A stretch of 64,000 bases of DNA from Sweltsa coloradensis (GCA_024449915.1 JAMZAV010000973.1:1-64000), one strand, 5' to 3'. Shown: positions 1 to 10,356, counted from the stretch's first letter. Translations and numbers: made by a program. The notes: generated by a model not told the origin, from the letters alone.

Positions 1-669
1 TATATTGCTGGCTACATTCTGATGGTTCGGGAAATAAATTATTAACATCAAGACCTACTTGACTAGTAAATAAAGTTTAAAGTATTAATTATTTTAATCA
101 TAACATATTTTCAAAGGGCAGGGATTATTATTATAGGTAAGTTTACAGACGTTAACATGATATTTTATGTCATTTGATGTATCGAAGTTGTCAGAAAAAG
201 TAAACAACGCCCCCCCCCCACACAAAAAATATTATAATAAAAAAAAGATTTTAACCCTGTAAATACACATTAAACATCAACGAATCCAATGGCTAATCCA
301 TTTGTCTATTAACGACAAAGCATTAATAATACAGTACATAACAATCGTCAATGACATAATATTATCATGAAAGCAACGTCCATGGTTAGACTTGGTAGGG
401 AATTTATTTCTCAAATCTATTAGCAGAATACAATATATACTCTAATAAGTGGAAATAATATTATTGACAACACTCTGAAAACTCAGAACTCAAGATATCT
501 TGATTGTATATAATACATCAGGTTTAGGTCTGAAATGGTTTGTTTCCCGCTGGCCTGTCAACTTGTGGCGAACACTTCCTTGTGCACCGGGTATCTCACT
601 CGGTTGACCACACGACACGGGAAGTGAGAGGACTTGGCCGTCCCCTGGCTCAGTCAGTGTCCAGTCATC
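1..669. other. 5' flank of gene 1
   Basis: AT-rich sequence with a C run near 210-218 and no coding signal up to about 540, where base composition becomes GC-richer towards the gene 1 start. No TATA box is convincing. Confidence 0.5.
650..659 (+). promoter_or_regulatory. Initiator-like TCAGTC/TCAGTG just upstream of the gene 1 ATG
   Basis: Two overlapping matches to the arthropod initiator (TCAGTC at 650, TCAGTG at 654) lie 11-20 bases before the ATG, in a GC-richer patch that starts near 540. There is no TATA box at the usual distance. A start this close would leave a very short leader, so the true start may lie further upstream. This is motif evidence only. Confidence 0.2.
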
Positions 670-835
670 ATGGTAGCCAGCCTGACGCGCACGGTGGCGG
701 TGCTGGTGAGCGTAGTGACGCTCCTCGGGGTAGCGTCATCACCAGACCACTGGCGGCCGGCAAACTGGTTCAACAGACAACAACGGCCTAACTTCCACCC
801 CTTCAGAGGGGTGGCGCACAACAGCGTCAGCGAAG
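670..835 (+). CDS. Gene 1, exon 1: signal-peptide exon of a small secreted protein
   Basis: The ATG at 670 sits in a good context (catcATGg) and opens 55 codons plus one base, ending at a splice donor AG|GTATCT (836). The first residues, MVASLTRTVAVLVSVVTLLG, form a classic signal peptide: a basic start followed by a hydrophobic core. The predicted cleavage is near VASS|PD. The mature N-terminus is rich in W, R, N, P and F (for example HWRPANWFNRQQRPNF). This stretch is clearly GC-richer than its surroundings. The exon ends in phase 1 and joins in frame to the exon at 4512, which starts in phase 1 behind an acceptor. I do not recognise the family. The same layout recurs in gene 2 at 9432, which supports both predictions. 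Secretion follows from the signal peptide; function is unknown. Confidence 0.68.
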
Positions 836-1802
836 GTATCTATTTTCATGTGATGGGAGTTGTCTTAAAATTTAAAAAAAAAAATCACTAAGAAAGTCAA
901 ACGATTAATTTTTCTCGATTAATATCGAATACTGAGTAATCGATAGGAATTGAAAATAATCCGTTAGACGATAATTTTATCGTCCATTGCTAAATTTACC
1001 AAGTATAAAACCATTTTGCTTAAAAAATCGAACTAAATTAATTTATCTGTAAGTATTTTCACTCTTTCATCCATTAAATCTAAGATTTTACTACCATAAA
1101 CATGGAAGTTAAATATTATCGATCATTTTCGATGTTGAACTCTTTGTAGGTGCTATATCGATCAATAATAGACACTCGATAATAGTTTGGCATCCGAGTA
1201 ACAATCAATGCAATGGTGATATTCTACGGGGTAGGTCTACTTCTCATATCCACAGCTAGAGGTTCAGACGATCGTAACAAGCGAGATTCGAGAGGTCGTC
1301 AAGAGACGGTAAAAGAGGGGGTAAACTAGTTCAATTATATCGTTGTATGGGTTAAAACGTTACAGTGATGTTGATAAACACTGCGAAACAGCTTAAAACG
1401 ATTTAACTATAGTTTGATTCCGAAAGTGAATTAGACAGTAAGTTTCATGATGCTAGATGTTACATTCAGCTATATTCTAAGACGTTGTTACTTCCACTAT
1501 CTTTAGTTCGGTTCACATTGTAGTGATAAACGTCAAATTACTGAAACCGTTTTAGCTTAAACCGTTTTAAATGTCCGTGATAAACGTAGTGATTTTGATA
1601 ATAGAACTAATAATCAATACCAATTATTTTGTATTTTATGTACAGTTATAAATTAATTAACAAACCGTATTAAAAATTGTCTATTAATTAGTGGGAGTAT
1701 TTATTATGAAAGCAAGCAAATTGAGTTTTGAATGCCGAGGCTTATTGGTATTGTTCATTAGTTCTATCAGTCAACAGACACATTATTCTACCCACTCATT
1801 CA
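836..1802. other. Gene 1 intron 1, first part
   Basis: AT-rich intronic sequence with no open frames beyond chance and no recognisable repeat until the Helentron-like element that starts at about 1803. Confidence 0.45.
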
Positions 1803-2620
1803 TTGGATGAGCGTAGCGAGCGTAGCGAGCGAAGCGAAGATTCCATTTCACTACACTGGAGAAAAAAATCGGAAAGTTTTTTTTTTTTTTTTTTTTTTTT
1901 TTTTCTTTCTGAATTTTGTGTGTTTGTTAACACGATTCCGGCTAAACCGATACTCCGATTGCGATGAAATTTCATGGAGACCTTCGAAATCTCTGAACTT
2001 AGAACTGCCACGTTTTTGAGCGCAATCGGGAAATTTTTTCTCATAAAAACGCAATTTTACGATTTATTTTCGATATTTAAAAAAATTCTTCGACTTATAA
2101 CACCTACATGCTTTACCCGATTGTAATGATTTTTGTACAGAACCTTAATTTTATGAATTAAGATATTTGTGTGAAATTTGAGCGTAATCGAAAAATTATT
2201 TCTCATGAAAATCAAAATTTTACGGGTTTTTCTTTTCTAAAACAATTCTTTGACTTATAACACCTACATGCTTTATTTTATTGTAATGATTTTTTCACAG
2301 AACCTTAATTTCGTGAATTAATACATTCGTGTTAAATTTGAGCGCAATCGAATAATTATTTCTGATACAAATTGCAATTTTACGATTTTTTTCTTTTTAA
2401 AATTACGATTAATTAAAAAAATTAAGTTAATTTTTTATTTTATTTTATTTAATTATAAAAATTAAGTTAATTTTTTATTTAATTTAATTTAATTTAAAAA
2501 AATCTTCGATTAAGTAATGATTTTTTCACAGAACAACAGAAAATCCGCGTAACACAATGGCATCTCAATGCACCATATACGCTCATCCAACAACGCGGCG
2601 GGACTTAAGCGTTTTCCTAG
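1803..2620 (+). mobile_element. Helentron-like non-autonomous element (HINE type), family A copy 1
   Basis: The 5' end is TTGGATGAGCGTAGCGAGCG. Its 13 bp inverse, TACGCTCATCCAA, lies at 2578-2590, not at the 3' end itself but 30 bases inside it. It is followed by a stem (AACGC...GCGTT) and the terminus GCGTTTTCCTAG, which abuts a T. Asymmetric terminal inverted repeats, a 3' hairpin, CTAG ends, T-T insertion and no target duplication are the hallmarks of Helentron-derived elements (HINE, including Drosophila DINE-1). A 28-base T tract is at 1877-1904. Two tandem units with a 160 bp period start at about 2091 and 2251 (GACTTATAACACCTACATG). There is no protein. It lies in the first intron of gene 1. 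Copies 2 (19526) and 3 (42647) share both ends. Confidence 0.78.
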
Positions 2621-4511
2621 TTATTATCATTGTGCTGGGCAACATAATAGAGGTGGCTGTATGTACACAGCAGTCTGCTGCATAGCAGAGGAGTGGTTTA
2701 TAATGTTCACATCTACCACATTACGGTAAGAATGTCCACTTTCATATTTGCTTGTGGGTTTGCGTTTGTACACATTACATTTACAAAAATTACATCCCTA
2801 AACTAATGTCTATAATTTAATAGTGAAATGTATTTTTGCGGTGAAAATTAATAATTTAATGATAGTTTGTCTTACGATCCAAGTGCTCACCAACTGTGCT
2901 AAATTTTGTATGTTGTCCAATTTATTTCCCAATATTGTGACGCAATTAAAATCTTAAATATACAACTTAAACGTATCGACATAATTGGCAAAATAGATGA
3001 GAGTTGATGATTAGTGTCATCGACTATTTAGAATTTACTTTTAAGACGCTCTTATTGTGTTATCGATTCAGTGTGTTGACAAGGATGTGGCAAAATTATT
3101 TAATTACTAGCTATCCGTTTAAATTTTGATAAATGTGGCATGATTTACAATGGAAGACTATAAACAAATCAGGGGTCAAAAATATGTCGCACAAACACAA
3201 TATAATGATCTGTATTTCAAATAATAGATGAGAAAACAATTAGGCCCATATAACCCGGTACCCATTTGCAAATAAGTTAAACACATTTTAAATGTTTATG
3301 CAAAATGGGAATGTGATTGAATTGAACTACTTCTAAAATGCATACTGAAATTATATTTGGTTTCAGTTCTTAAATCTACATAGAAAGAAAGATAAGGTTC
3401 TGTTAGAGTGTTTAACGTACACTGTTCGCGAACATCCTAGCCAATCCAGCTTATAAAAAGATGGGGTTTCATCTAAAACCTATTCGTGAACAGATTCCTC
3501 TGGGAATCAAGAGGAAGGATATGTTTACAGAGAGGAGTCATATGAACTAGAGATATCGAATAACATTCTGACTTAGTGCTGTCGCGTGAGACCCGGATCA
3601 AGGTATTGTGGGTTCGAATCCAACCAAACGTCATATTGAGTTATGGTTTTCTTCAGTCATAGGGCAAGTGCTGGAACTGAAACTAAAAGCTTGCCATGAA
3701 CGCTCATTTCCACCTATATCAAAATACAATGTAGTATAATCCCAGGCAATATAACGACATCGGACACATTTAAAACAACTAAATGGTTATCTTATCATAG
3801 ACCCTTGTTATTATAACATAGCATAAATTAATTATGACGAAACAAAAACACAGAAGTGATACACAATTCAGGTTTTTAACAACTAATGAATATTATTATT
3901 AAATGCCACAACTATAAATAGTTTCCACTTAAATATATTATTTGGCTTTGAACTTGAGTGTCATCGCTATTATATACTATAAAATGGGATATTTTAATGG
4001 CTATTTTTTGAATAAATAGTCTTTTTGTAATTTTGTTTTAAGGTAGGCCTGAGTATTTGAATGTTCCAAATAGGATAAATGTATGTTACCCGGTATAATA
4101 TACTTTATATACTCATAAACAAGGCATGTTACCGGTATAGGGTAATGACATCACAGGTCTTTTCACAATAAAATCGCGGGAAAGAGTAAATATAAAACTT
4201 TAAACCTCTAAAGAAATGAAATAATATACATGAACATAAACTGTACATCAAAACACATCTGTTCCCATTGAAATTAACGAAAGTTGCATTGCCTTGCTTC
4301 CTTGTATAGGGTATATCTTACCCCCATTATATTTAATAAATACTATACAAATACGAACCAAATAACAAGGTGATCTTAGAGCAGTCCGTAGTGTCTCATA
4401 CGACTGGGGCGCGTTCGAACACGGTTTCTAATCGCGCTTGTAAAGACACAGAGTAAGTATTGCTAATCATTAACATTAATTACGTTTCAATCACGCTCAA
4501 CGATGTTACAG
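2621..4511. other. Gene 1 intron 1, second part
   Basis: AT-rich sequence with no coding exon that I can support. It contains a tRNA-like box B at 3611 (listed separately) and a weaker B-box-like GCGTTCGAACACG near 4410. Confidence 0.4.
3555..3630 (+). other. tRNA-like remnant or SINE head
   Basis: GGTTCGAATCC at 3611-3621 is a perfect RNA polymerase III box B. It follows a tRNA-sized stretch with a weak box A (TTAGTGCTGTCG). No complete cloverleaf can be folded by eye, so this is more likely a decayed SINE head or a tRNA pseudogene than a working tRNA. Confidence 0.3.
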
Positions 4512-4647
4512 AAAACACAAGGGGTACGACCACGACTTCTGATAATTCGTTTCGACTGTCGAACTTCGGTGACGGTGGCACCCACTGTGCGGACGGGAAG
4601 GTCCTGGACGAACACAACGTATGCAGGACGGTTCTTAAGACTCCACG
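4512..4647 (+). CDS. Gene 1, exon 2: Thr-rich linker and C-x2-G-x7-C-R motif
   Basis: The acceptor TTACAG ends at 4511. The exon is 136 nt long (2 + 44 codons + 2) and ends at donor CACG|GTAAGAC. Spliced to exon 1 it reads ...NSVSE-ENTRGTTTTSDNSF and then GDGGTHCADGKVLDEHNVCR. The two cysteines in a C-x2-G-x7-C-R arrangement recall a motif common in short secreted arthropod proteins; that resemblance is from memory and is not a family assignment. The codons are GC-rich compared with the flanking intron. Exon 2 of gene 2 has the same phases and a similar ending. If the donor is not used, the frame hits TAA at once (CGG TAA), so a two-exon form ending in ...TVLKTPR is also possible. Confidence 0.65.
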
Positions 4648-4776
4648 GTAAGACATAAAGCTCATTGATCATTTGATACATCAAAAACCAAAGTTACTTT
4701 CAGTGCTATAAGCAGTTATACCGAATCTGTTTCAATAATCCATGGGGTAATTAGTCACTTTAGTCTTCCTTGTCTC

Positions 4777-4985
4777 AGAGTTACAAATGAAGTTCCACAA
4801 GGCTCAGTCCTTGGTCCTCTTGGATTTATTCTGCATGTAACCGACCTTCCTAAAATTATTATTGACTACGATTACAACTATCCCCACCCCCAAAAACACT
4901 GGACATTTCCTTGGAGGATAATACGCTGTTTCCCAAAATATGAATCCTTCACTTCCACTCAAACAATATGGAGAAAATCCACGAC
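4777..4985 (+). pseudogene. Fragment of a non-LTR retrotransposon reverse transcriptase
   Basis: The plus-strand translation from 4777 gives RVTNEVPQGSVLGPLGFILH followed by VTDLPK. This is the RT palm motif of Jockey/CR1-type LINEs (VPQGSVLGPLLFxxYxNDLP). After a frameshift, EDNTLFPK follows, which matches the expected ADDTxLF block. Only about 70 codons survive and the frame is broken. It lies in the putative second intron of gene 1 and is a dead fragment on the opposite strand from the large LINE at 31-38 kb. Confidence 0.6.
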
Positions 4986-6927
4986 CCGGCGTGACCATAA
5001 CGAGGCATCCCTAGCATACAGTATTTAATTACCATTAGAGGTCGGCATTTACATTATATCTAAAGGATAGTGTTCTTCGATAAGAGCAGATCAAGATGTG
5101 ATAACTTATATGTCAACACAATACATGCGCAACTGTAATGTACAACTTATGTGTGTCTGTGTGCTGTGCATGCAGTTCATTTTCACTCAAAATCAAATTG
5201 CTTAAAATTTAAAGCGTATTTTTGTTGATGATTTCATGTTTAAAAATTTCTTCTTCGTTCTTTCTGATACTCAACAGGAAATCAGATTCATTGATTTTCT
5301 CGTAAAAAAATTATGATTTAGTAAAATCATCAGTTTCAACTCAATAATGGTCATATAATTAGTACGAGGGGTTTGCAAGTAATCCGTGACTTACGTTTTA
5401 ATCTCTGAATATTAAAAAATCAAAGTGTTACAGTTAGGCCAAAGCGGGTATCTCGGGTAAAAGACCAGGTATGATGCGTTCTGTGCGAACTAGATGAAAA
5501 ACCCATCTCTTAAGAATACAATTTTAATTTTTTAATCTTAAAACCCAATCTCGCAAGTCTCTTTGGGATTGTGCACCATTATCTTGTATAAACCGCTTTT
5601 AAAACGTGCGTAACACTTTTTAATTTCACTAGAAGCTGTCCGACAGTTTTATCATTTAGAATCAAGATTGCTAACTCTTCCCAGACTCTTCCTAAATTAA
5701 AAATTAAAAAATAATGTTTGACTTCAATTAGGCAAGGGCAAGGATGCAATATCATAAAAATACTTATAGTATTTTCACCTTACTTTAAGCATAGCAATGT
5801 AAACCACATCTGAATTTAACTGTAGTGATTGTCCTTACTTAAAATCGACTACAGAAAATTGAAACTATGAATTGTTCTGACAATATAAACTTTTCTATGT
5901 GTTTTACTTTGCATTTTACGATGCTACGTCAACGCAACTATATTAAGTGCAAAGTCTGCATGCATACGAATTATTTTGGGACAGAGATAGAGAACTTGAA
6001 GACTAAGCCCCAAACCCACACACTTGGTAAACTCCGGGGAGACTGGCATCGAACCAAGGACATCAGAGATTCTCGTTCTACTTCTGTGCGAGTCGAGTCG
6101 GAGAAGCTCGTTATTATTTCTTACTCTTTGAATATACTTAGAATAATATGTACAGTATTAATGTTATTTTTAGTGTCAGTCTGTATGTTGGCTCCAACAA
6201 TAAAAATAGAGTAACATCTTATTGACAAAATTGAATCTTATTGTGAAACATTTTAATGAACATTTACCAATTTTGCTAGGGATAGTGAAATCTTATTATT
6301 TGTGCTAAAAAGAATTCAAAACATTGAAAAATATAAACCTTTGTTCATATAAAGAGACTGGGCCTAATATTGTCTAAAAAGGATTAGTAGGTAGCGTCAA
6401 AAATGCAGAACGATTTTTAAGTTTCCTCACTCACGCGCGACCCGGCACCTCCACCAAAATCATTTATTTTTTAATACTAGATTTCGAGTAGCATATACTC
6501 GACTCGTGTCGAACTTTCTGGTACTCGCACACCTTAGTTCAGCTCCATTTCTCGTCGAATAATATGTTATAAAATATATAATTTTCGATCTGTGCTATAT
6601 AGATGCAAAACATAACTTTTTGACACTACTAAACGTTATGTTTTACATTTAGCCCTTAAGTTCATAATGATATTGAGAATATGATACGTTCGTACTTACA
6701 TATTATGATTTGAAGCAGGCTCTGATTTAAATTACAGATAACATTTTTGTTCAACTAAACCTACAAGGACGTGTTAAAGGGCAAAGAATAACATTAATGA
6801 AACTGTAGTTTCCCAATTAAAATATTATGTGTTAATAAAAAAAGGGATTTAAACTAAAGGTGTTCAGAACCCAAATGATATTTTACACAGTCCCCCTACT
6901 AATCTACCTCCAATGTGATTGTTTCAG
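4986..6927. other. Gene 1 intron 2 (if the last exon is real), remainder
   Basis: AT-rich. An open frame at 5867-6214 (115 codons, with one hydrophobic stretch near its end) has no supporting splice or homology evidence, and I do not call it a gene. The region near 5370-5720 might be a DNA-transposon remnant but I cannot establish that. The shared 19-mer GGTGGAGGTGCCGG occurs inverted at 6441-6460. Confidence 0.35.
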
Positions 6928-7039
6928 AACATCGTGGGCGCAACGGTTAACTGACAGGTCTAGGCCTAGAAATAGAAACACCCGACTACCCGAACATATG
7001 AAGTATCGAGAGAATCCTAACAACGCCTGGACTCCATGA
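6928..7039 (+). CDS. Gene 1, candidate last exon (basic C-terminal tail)
   Basis: Acceptor TGATTGTTTCAG ends at 6927. Joined in phase 2 to exon 2, it completes an Arg codon and gives 36 more codons, beginning TSWAQRLTDRSRPRNRNTR, with a TGA at 7037-7039. An AATAAA polyadenylation signal follows at 7166, about 130 bases after the stop, as expected for a last exon. The resulting protein would be 137 residues with a strongly basic tail. Evidence is the splice phase, the acceptor and the polyA signal. There is no homology, so the exon is plausible but not certain. The alternative is that translation stops at TAA just after 4647. Confidence 0.42.
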
Positions 7040-7165
7040 AACTATACACAGGGACAGCGTAATCCTAGCATTAGTGCTGTCGTGGTCATCATGCAGTCAT
7101 GCACAAGGGGGTGGGGGTGAAAATATGTGATGTGCCGTCATTGATTGATGTATACGCACAGGAAC

Positions 7166-7171
7166 AATAAA
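7166..7171 (+). terminator. Polyadenylation signal AATAAA, putative end of gene 1
   Basis: An AATAAA in a plus-strand context, 127 bases after the TGA of the candidate last exon (7037-7039). It supports that exon as terminal. In AT-rich DNA a single hexamer can occur by chance. Confidence 0.35.
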
Positions 7172-7867
7172 GTCGATAAGAAGTTAATTTTTTCGCATTG
7201 TTATGTGTTTACACCAACGAGGGAAAAGTATGTACTAAATAAAATAATTTTACCTCTTAGATTTACACCAATTCTATAATTCCTTTGTCATTCTTTGAGA
7301 GCATTATTGAACATGTTCACGAACGTTTCAACTTTCATGGTTCCTATACCAAAGATTTGAGGTATTTTTTATTAATGTAGTCATATTCAAATGCAAAAAG
7401 GTGTACCTAAAATATAAAAACACTTCCTTTTCAAAAAGGGAACAATAAATTAACAGATCAACTAAATATTCAACGTTGGTTTTACTTATAGTACTATACT
7501 TTTTACATTAGTTTTAAACATATGTGACGCGATTTTATTCTCAATGCTGCTCTTTAGAGAATCGTTCGTTTGTCTCTTTGAAAAGGATGGTTCTAGCACA
7601 GGGGAATAACGACATTACATCTGGTACAGCCTGAACTGAATGATTGTACGTTCTGGCATAGTTACGAGGAAGTGTGGTTATGCTCTGTATTTTATACAGG
7701 CCTACTTGCCTTAAAGTATATTATCCGAAAACGCTTCCCCCACCACAGATCACATAACTCAGCAAGCATCAGTTTGTATACTTATTAGAACAATTGCACT
7801 CGTAGGTGAATTGCACTTCAACCCACTAGATGGTGCCAGCTTAGATAAGTTACCACCATAGAGTGGA
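7172..7867. other. Intergenic spacer
   Basis: AT-rich, no coding or repeat signal that I can support, up to the left arm of the fold-back element at 7868. Confidence 0.4.
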
Positions 7868-8696
7868 CCACTGCCTCCTAGATGTTCGTCGTGGCTCCTC
7901 GTTCCCTGCCTGTCCATGCAACATGGTTTGATTGTTGAAGAAAATTCGCACTTTTTTCCCACAGCGCTAGTTACCGTCCCCAAGAGCTTTCTTTTGTTTT
8001 CGTTGTTTACATACGATCTGCATACGATTCAAATGTCATCATGCCAGAGTTGAGCTATATTTTTCTTCATAATAGGCAATGGTGCGTGCAAGAAGTTGTA
8101 AGATACCGGGATGCCATTATCTAAAACAAGTAGGCCTTTCTTTGCATGAACTACAGGGAAATAAGGAAATTGTGCCACCCAGGCCCCCACCAGACTCCCC
8201 TTTAGCACGCGCCACTGCTTGATGGAAAGTAATATTGTTTAGCTCGTGGCCTAGTCAAGACTAGGGCCCGAGTAGGCTACCTAAGCCTATTGATTTTTAA
8301 TATGATTAGGAATAGGAGGCATAGGCCCTCCAGATAAAAATAACATGCCTATTAGCTCTTGCCTTATATTATCAAACAACAAAGTTATCAATATCTACTT
8401 TTTGTGCGTAATACAATATAATATAACAAGACAAATTTGTATATTACTATTCTGCAAACCTTGATAAGTGATGTACGTACACAAAATACGATCTAAAACA
8501 TTCAATTTAGTTGGATTTAACAGTAAACTACATGGGAGATGACATTTAATGTGACAACAACATCAAAAACAAAAGAAAGCTCTTGGGGACGGTAACTAGC
8601 GCTTTGGACAACAATTAACACTGTGCGCGTGGACAGGCAGGTAACGAGGAGCCACGACGAACATAGGAGCCACGACGAACATCTAGGAGGCAGTGG
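7868..8696. mobile_element. Fold-back element with inverted arms of about 140 bp
   Basis: The left arm (7868-8005) and right arm (8554-8696) are inverted copies. Matching blocks include CCTCCTAGATGTTCGTCGTG, CAGGCAGG/CCTGCCTG, CTAGTTACCGTCCCCAAGAG and CTTTCTTTTG. The right arm carries an 18 bp tandem duplication (AGGAGCCACGACGAACAT at 8647 and 8665) that the left arm lacks. The 550-base spacer shows no protein. Target duplications are not clear. A shorter relative of the arm tip is at 26641-26671. A MITE or fold-back transposon is likely, superfamily unknown. Confidence 0.5.
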
Positions 8697-8936
8697 AGAG
8701 GACATACAGTGACTGGCCACCATGTTTTTACCACACCATTTTAGCTGCGTCAATTACCGTAAAGTAAACGAATGTGGATTGAAACAGACTTGAAAAACAA
8801 ACGTGGCCTACAACAGAAAACAAAATTTTGATCTATGTTTCAAGGCAAATTTGTTTACTATACGGCAGTTGACGAAACTAAAAGATTGTTTGGCAAAAAC
8901 ATGGCGGCTAGAAGCACTGTATGGGCACTCTCTATA

Positions 8937-9221
8937 AATAAATATTTTTTTTTATGGGATGCCCGCTGTAGGGTATACACATCAGATTTAACTGGTGTGA
9001 CCCTCTTCAGGTGACTAACAAGGTATGTTGCGGATAGGTCAATTTTTGTGAAGGGATGTCCGAGGGCTATTTAAGAGGACTCAATCCCTTGCATTCGCAT
9101 TAACGACTGAGGAAAAACTCGGAAAAAACCTTCAGCCAGGATTAACAGTCTCGACGGGATTCGAACCCGGGACCTCCCGAATCAGAGTCGAGCGCTTAGC
9201 GCTCGAGCCAACACTATTGGT
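8937..9221 (-). mobile_element. tRNA-derived SINE, copy 1
   Basis: Read on the minus strand, a tRNA-like head has box A TGGCTCGAGCG (complement of 9200-9210) and a perfect box B GGTTCGAATCC (complement of 9157-9167). A tRNA-unrelated body follows, and an A/T-rich tail ends near 8937. Flanking ACTCTCTATA (8927) and ACTCTCTTATA (9222) look like a target-site duplication. Copy 2 at 13.7 kb is highly similar over its whole length. The head end lies about 210 bases upstream of the gene 2 start codon. Confidence 0.75.
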
Positions 9222-9318
9222 ACTCTCTTATAATGCCAGCACTGCTCAACGTCACTCTAGCGTCAAAGACTGGAACCTCACTGTGCAAAGCATATGACTG
9301 TTATCATAGAGAGGATGT

Positions 9319-9327
9319 GGGATTTCC
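9319..9327 (+). promoter_or_regulatory. kappaB-like motif GGGATTTCC upstream of gene 2
   Basis: A nine-base match to the core of Rel/NF-kB sites lies about 105 bases before the gene 2 ATG, next to a possible initiator (TACAGTCC, 9329-9336). It would fit an immune-induced secreted peptide. A single nine-base match can easily be chance. Confidence 0.18.
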
Positions 9328-9431
9328 GTACAGTCCGGTGTCGTACGATGAGTGTGCTCTATGACATTTAGACATTTAGTTTATACTTCCTAACCAAGTG
9401 GGAAGGACACGCATCCTGTTTTCTTCTCAAG

Positions 9432-9603
9432 ATGATCGTGCTTTTAGTCGTTCTCTTGGTTTTCATTGGCGATTGTATACAAACTCCAGCGCCGAAAAAC
9501 TACGCAGATCAAACAAGTAATAATACACGTCAGAAAAATATCACAGCAGGTCAAGACGAAGTTGTATACGATGAAAACATCTGGACAATATTTAGCAGAT
9601 ACG
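9432..9603 (+). CDS. Gene 2, exon 1: signal-peptide exon of a second small secreted protein
   Basis: The ATG at 9432 opens 57 codons plus one base and ends at donor TACG|GTAAGA. The N-terminus MIVLLVVLLVFIGDC is a strong signal peptide, with likely cleavage after about residue 15-20. An acidic and polar segment follows (QDEVVYDENIWTIFSRY), with a possible N-glycosylation site (NNT) near residue 30. The exon ends in phase 1, exactly like exon 1 of gene 1, and joins in frame to the exon at 10164. Gene 2 lies 2.4 kb after the polyA signal of gene 1 on the same strand, consistent with tandem duplication. A SINE sits directly upstream. Function unknown. Confidence 0.66.
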
Positions 9604-10163
9604 GTAAGAAAGGAATATTGTATACATTTACCAATAAGGACACATAAATGAGCGTGCACCTGTTATTTTAAGGTAACTCACACAATTAAGTCTTCATTAC
9701 TAATCAAAATTAATGGCAGGGTCATAAAATATGTATTCATTAACTAATTTTACATTTTATAGACCTACAGTTTAGTATATTTACAAACTCTTCTCACAAA
9801 GCATTTTGTTTTAAGACTATTATAAATTGCTTTGAAAAAAGTTAGGACCTCTGGGATATGTTTAAAAATTTGACACGGTATACAAATAATTAAAGGTGTC
9901 AGCAATGAACTGTGTACAAGGAGTTTACAGTTGAAAATTAATTATATTTTCCATTTGAGGTGTCAAATCGGTAACACATTTGTCTTCGGAACGAAAAGTA
10001 AACACTCAAGTTTTTCGTAGAAATTAATGGGGATAACGAAACAAAACCAACAATAATATGATAATATTTATATTTCTAAAAATTAAAACGTATTCTTCTC
10101 TTAGCTCAAAGTAATGAGTTACTTATACTACGGCAATAGTTTATTTTTAATCGTCTTCTATAG

Positions 10164-10356
10164 ACGAGAATGAACTCTCAACAGCAAGTACTGAAACAAC
10201 TACAGAAGAAGAGCACTTACCAACTGATTTACCGTCCGATGAGATCCGTCCCAACTTCGGCATTGACTCTCCATGTATCTACGGAACCCATCAAGGTAGA
10301 TGTCGAAAACCGGTGCGAGGCTTTGGAGCCAGTGGGAGTGAGAGTAGCATATACAG
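10164..10356 (+). CDS. Gene 2, exon 2: Thr/Glu-rich linker and C-x2-G-x5-C-R motif
   Basis: The acceptor CTTCTATAG ends at 10163. The exon is 193 nt (2 + 63 codons + 2) and ends at donor ACAG|GTGAGA. The peptide runs through a Thr/Glu-rich stretch (STASTETTTEEEH) to NFGIDSPCIYGTHQGRCRK and then a Gly/Ser-rich end (GFGASGSESSIY). It aligns with gene 1 exon 2: a T-rich linker, NFG, then C-x2-G-xn-C-R. The identical phases (1 in, 2 out) support paralogy. Without splicing the frame stops at TGA directly after the donor (AGG TGA, 10358-10360), so a two-exon gene is an equally serious reading. An AATAAA at 10646 would then be its polyA signal. Confidence 0.65.

Noticed and set aside
1796..2054. Open frames over the poly-T and GAGCGTAGCGAGCG region (for example SLRSLRSLRSS peptides)
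   Set aside because: They are translations of the Helentron head repeat and homopolymer, and are found in several frames on both strands.
5370..5720. Possible mariner-like remnant (GTACGAGGGGTTTGCAAGTA)
   Set aside because: No DDE motif, matching inverted end or TA duplication could be shown.
5867..6214. 115-codon frame with a hydrophobic end
   Set aside because: Length is within chance for scanning six frames over 64 kb. The hydrophobic segment is not N-terminal, and there is no splice or homology evidence.
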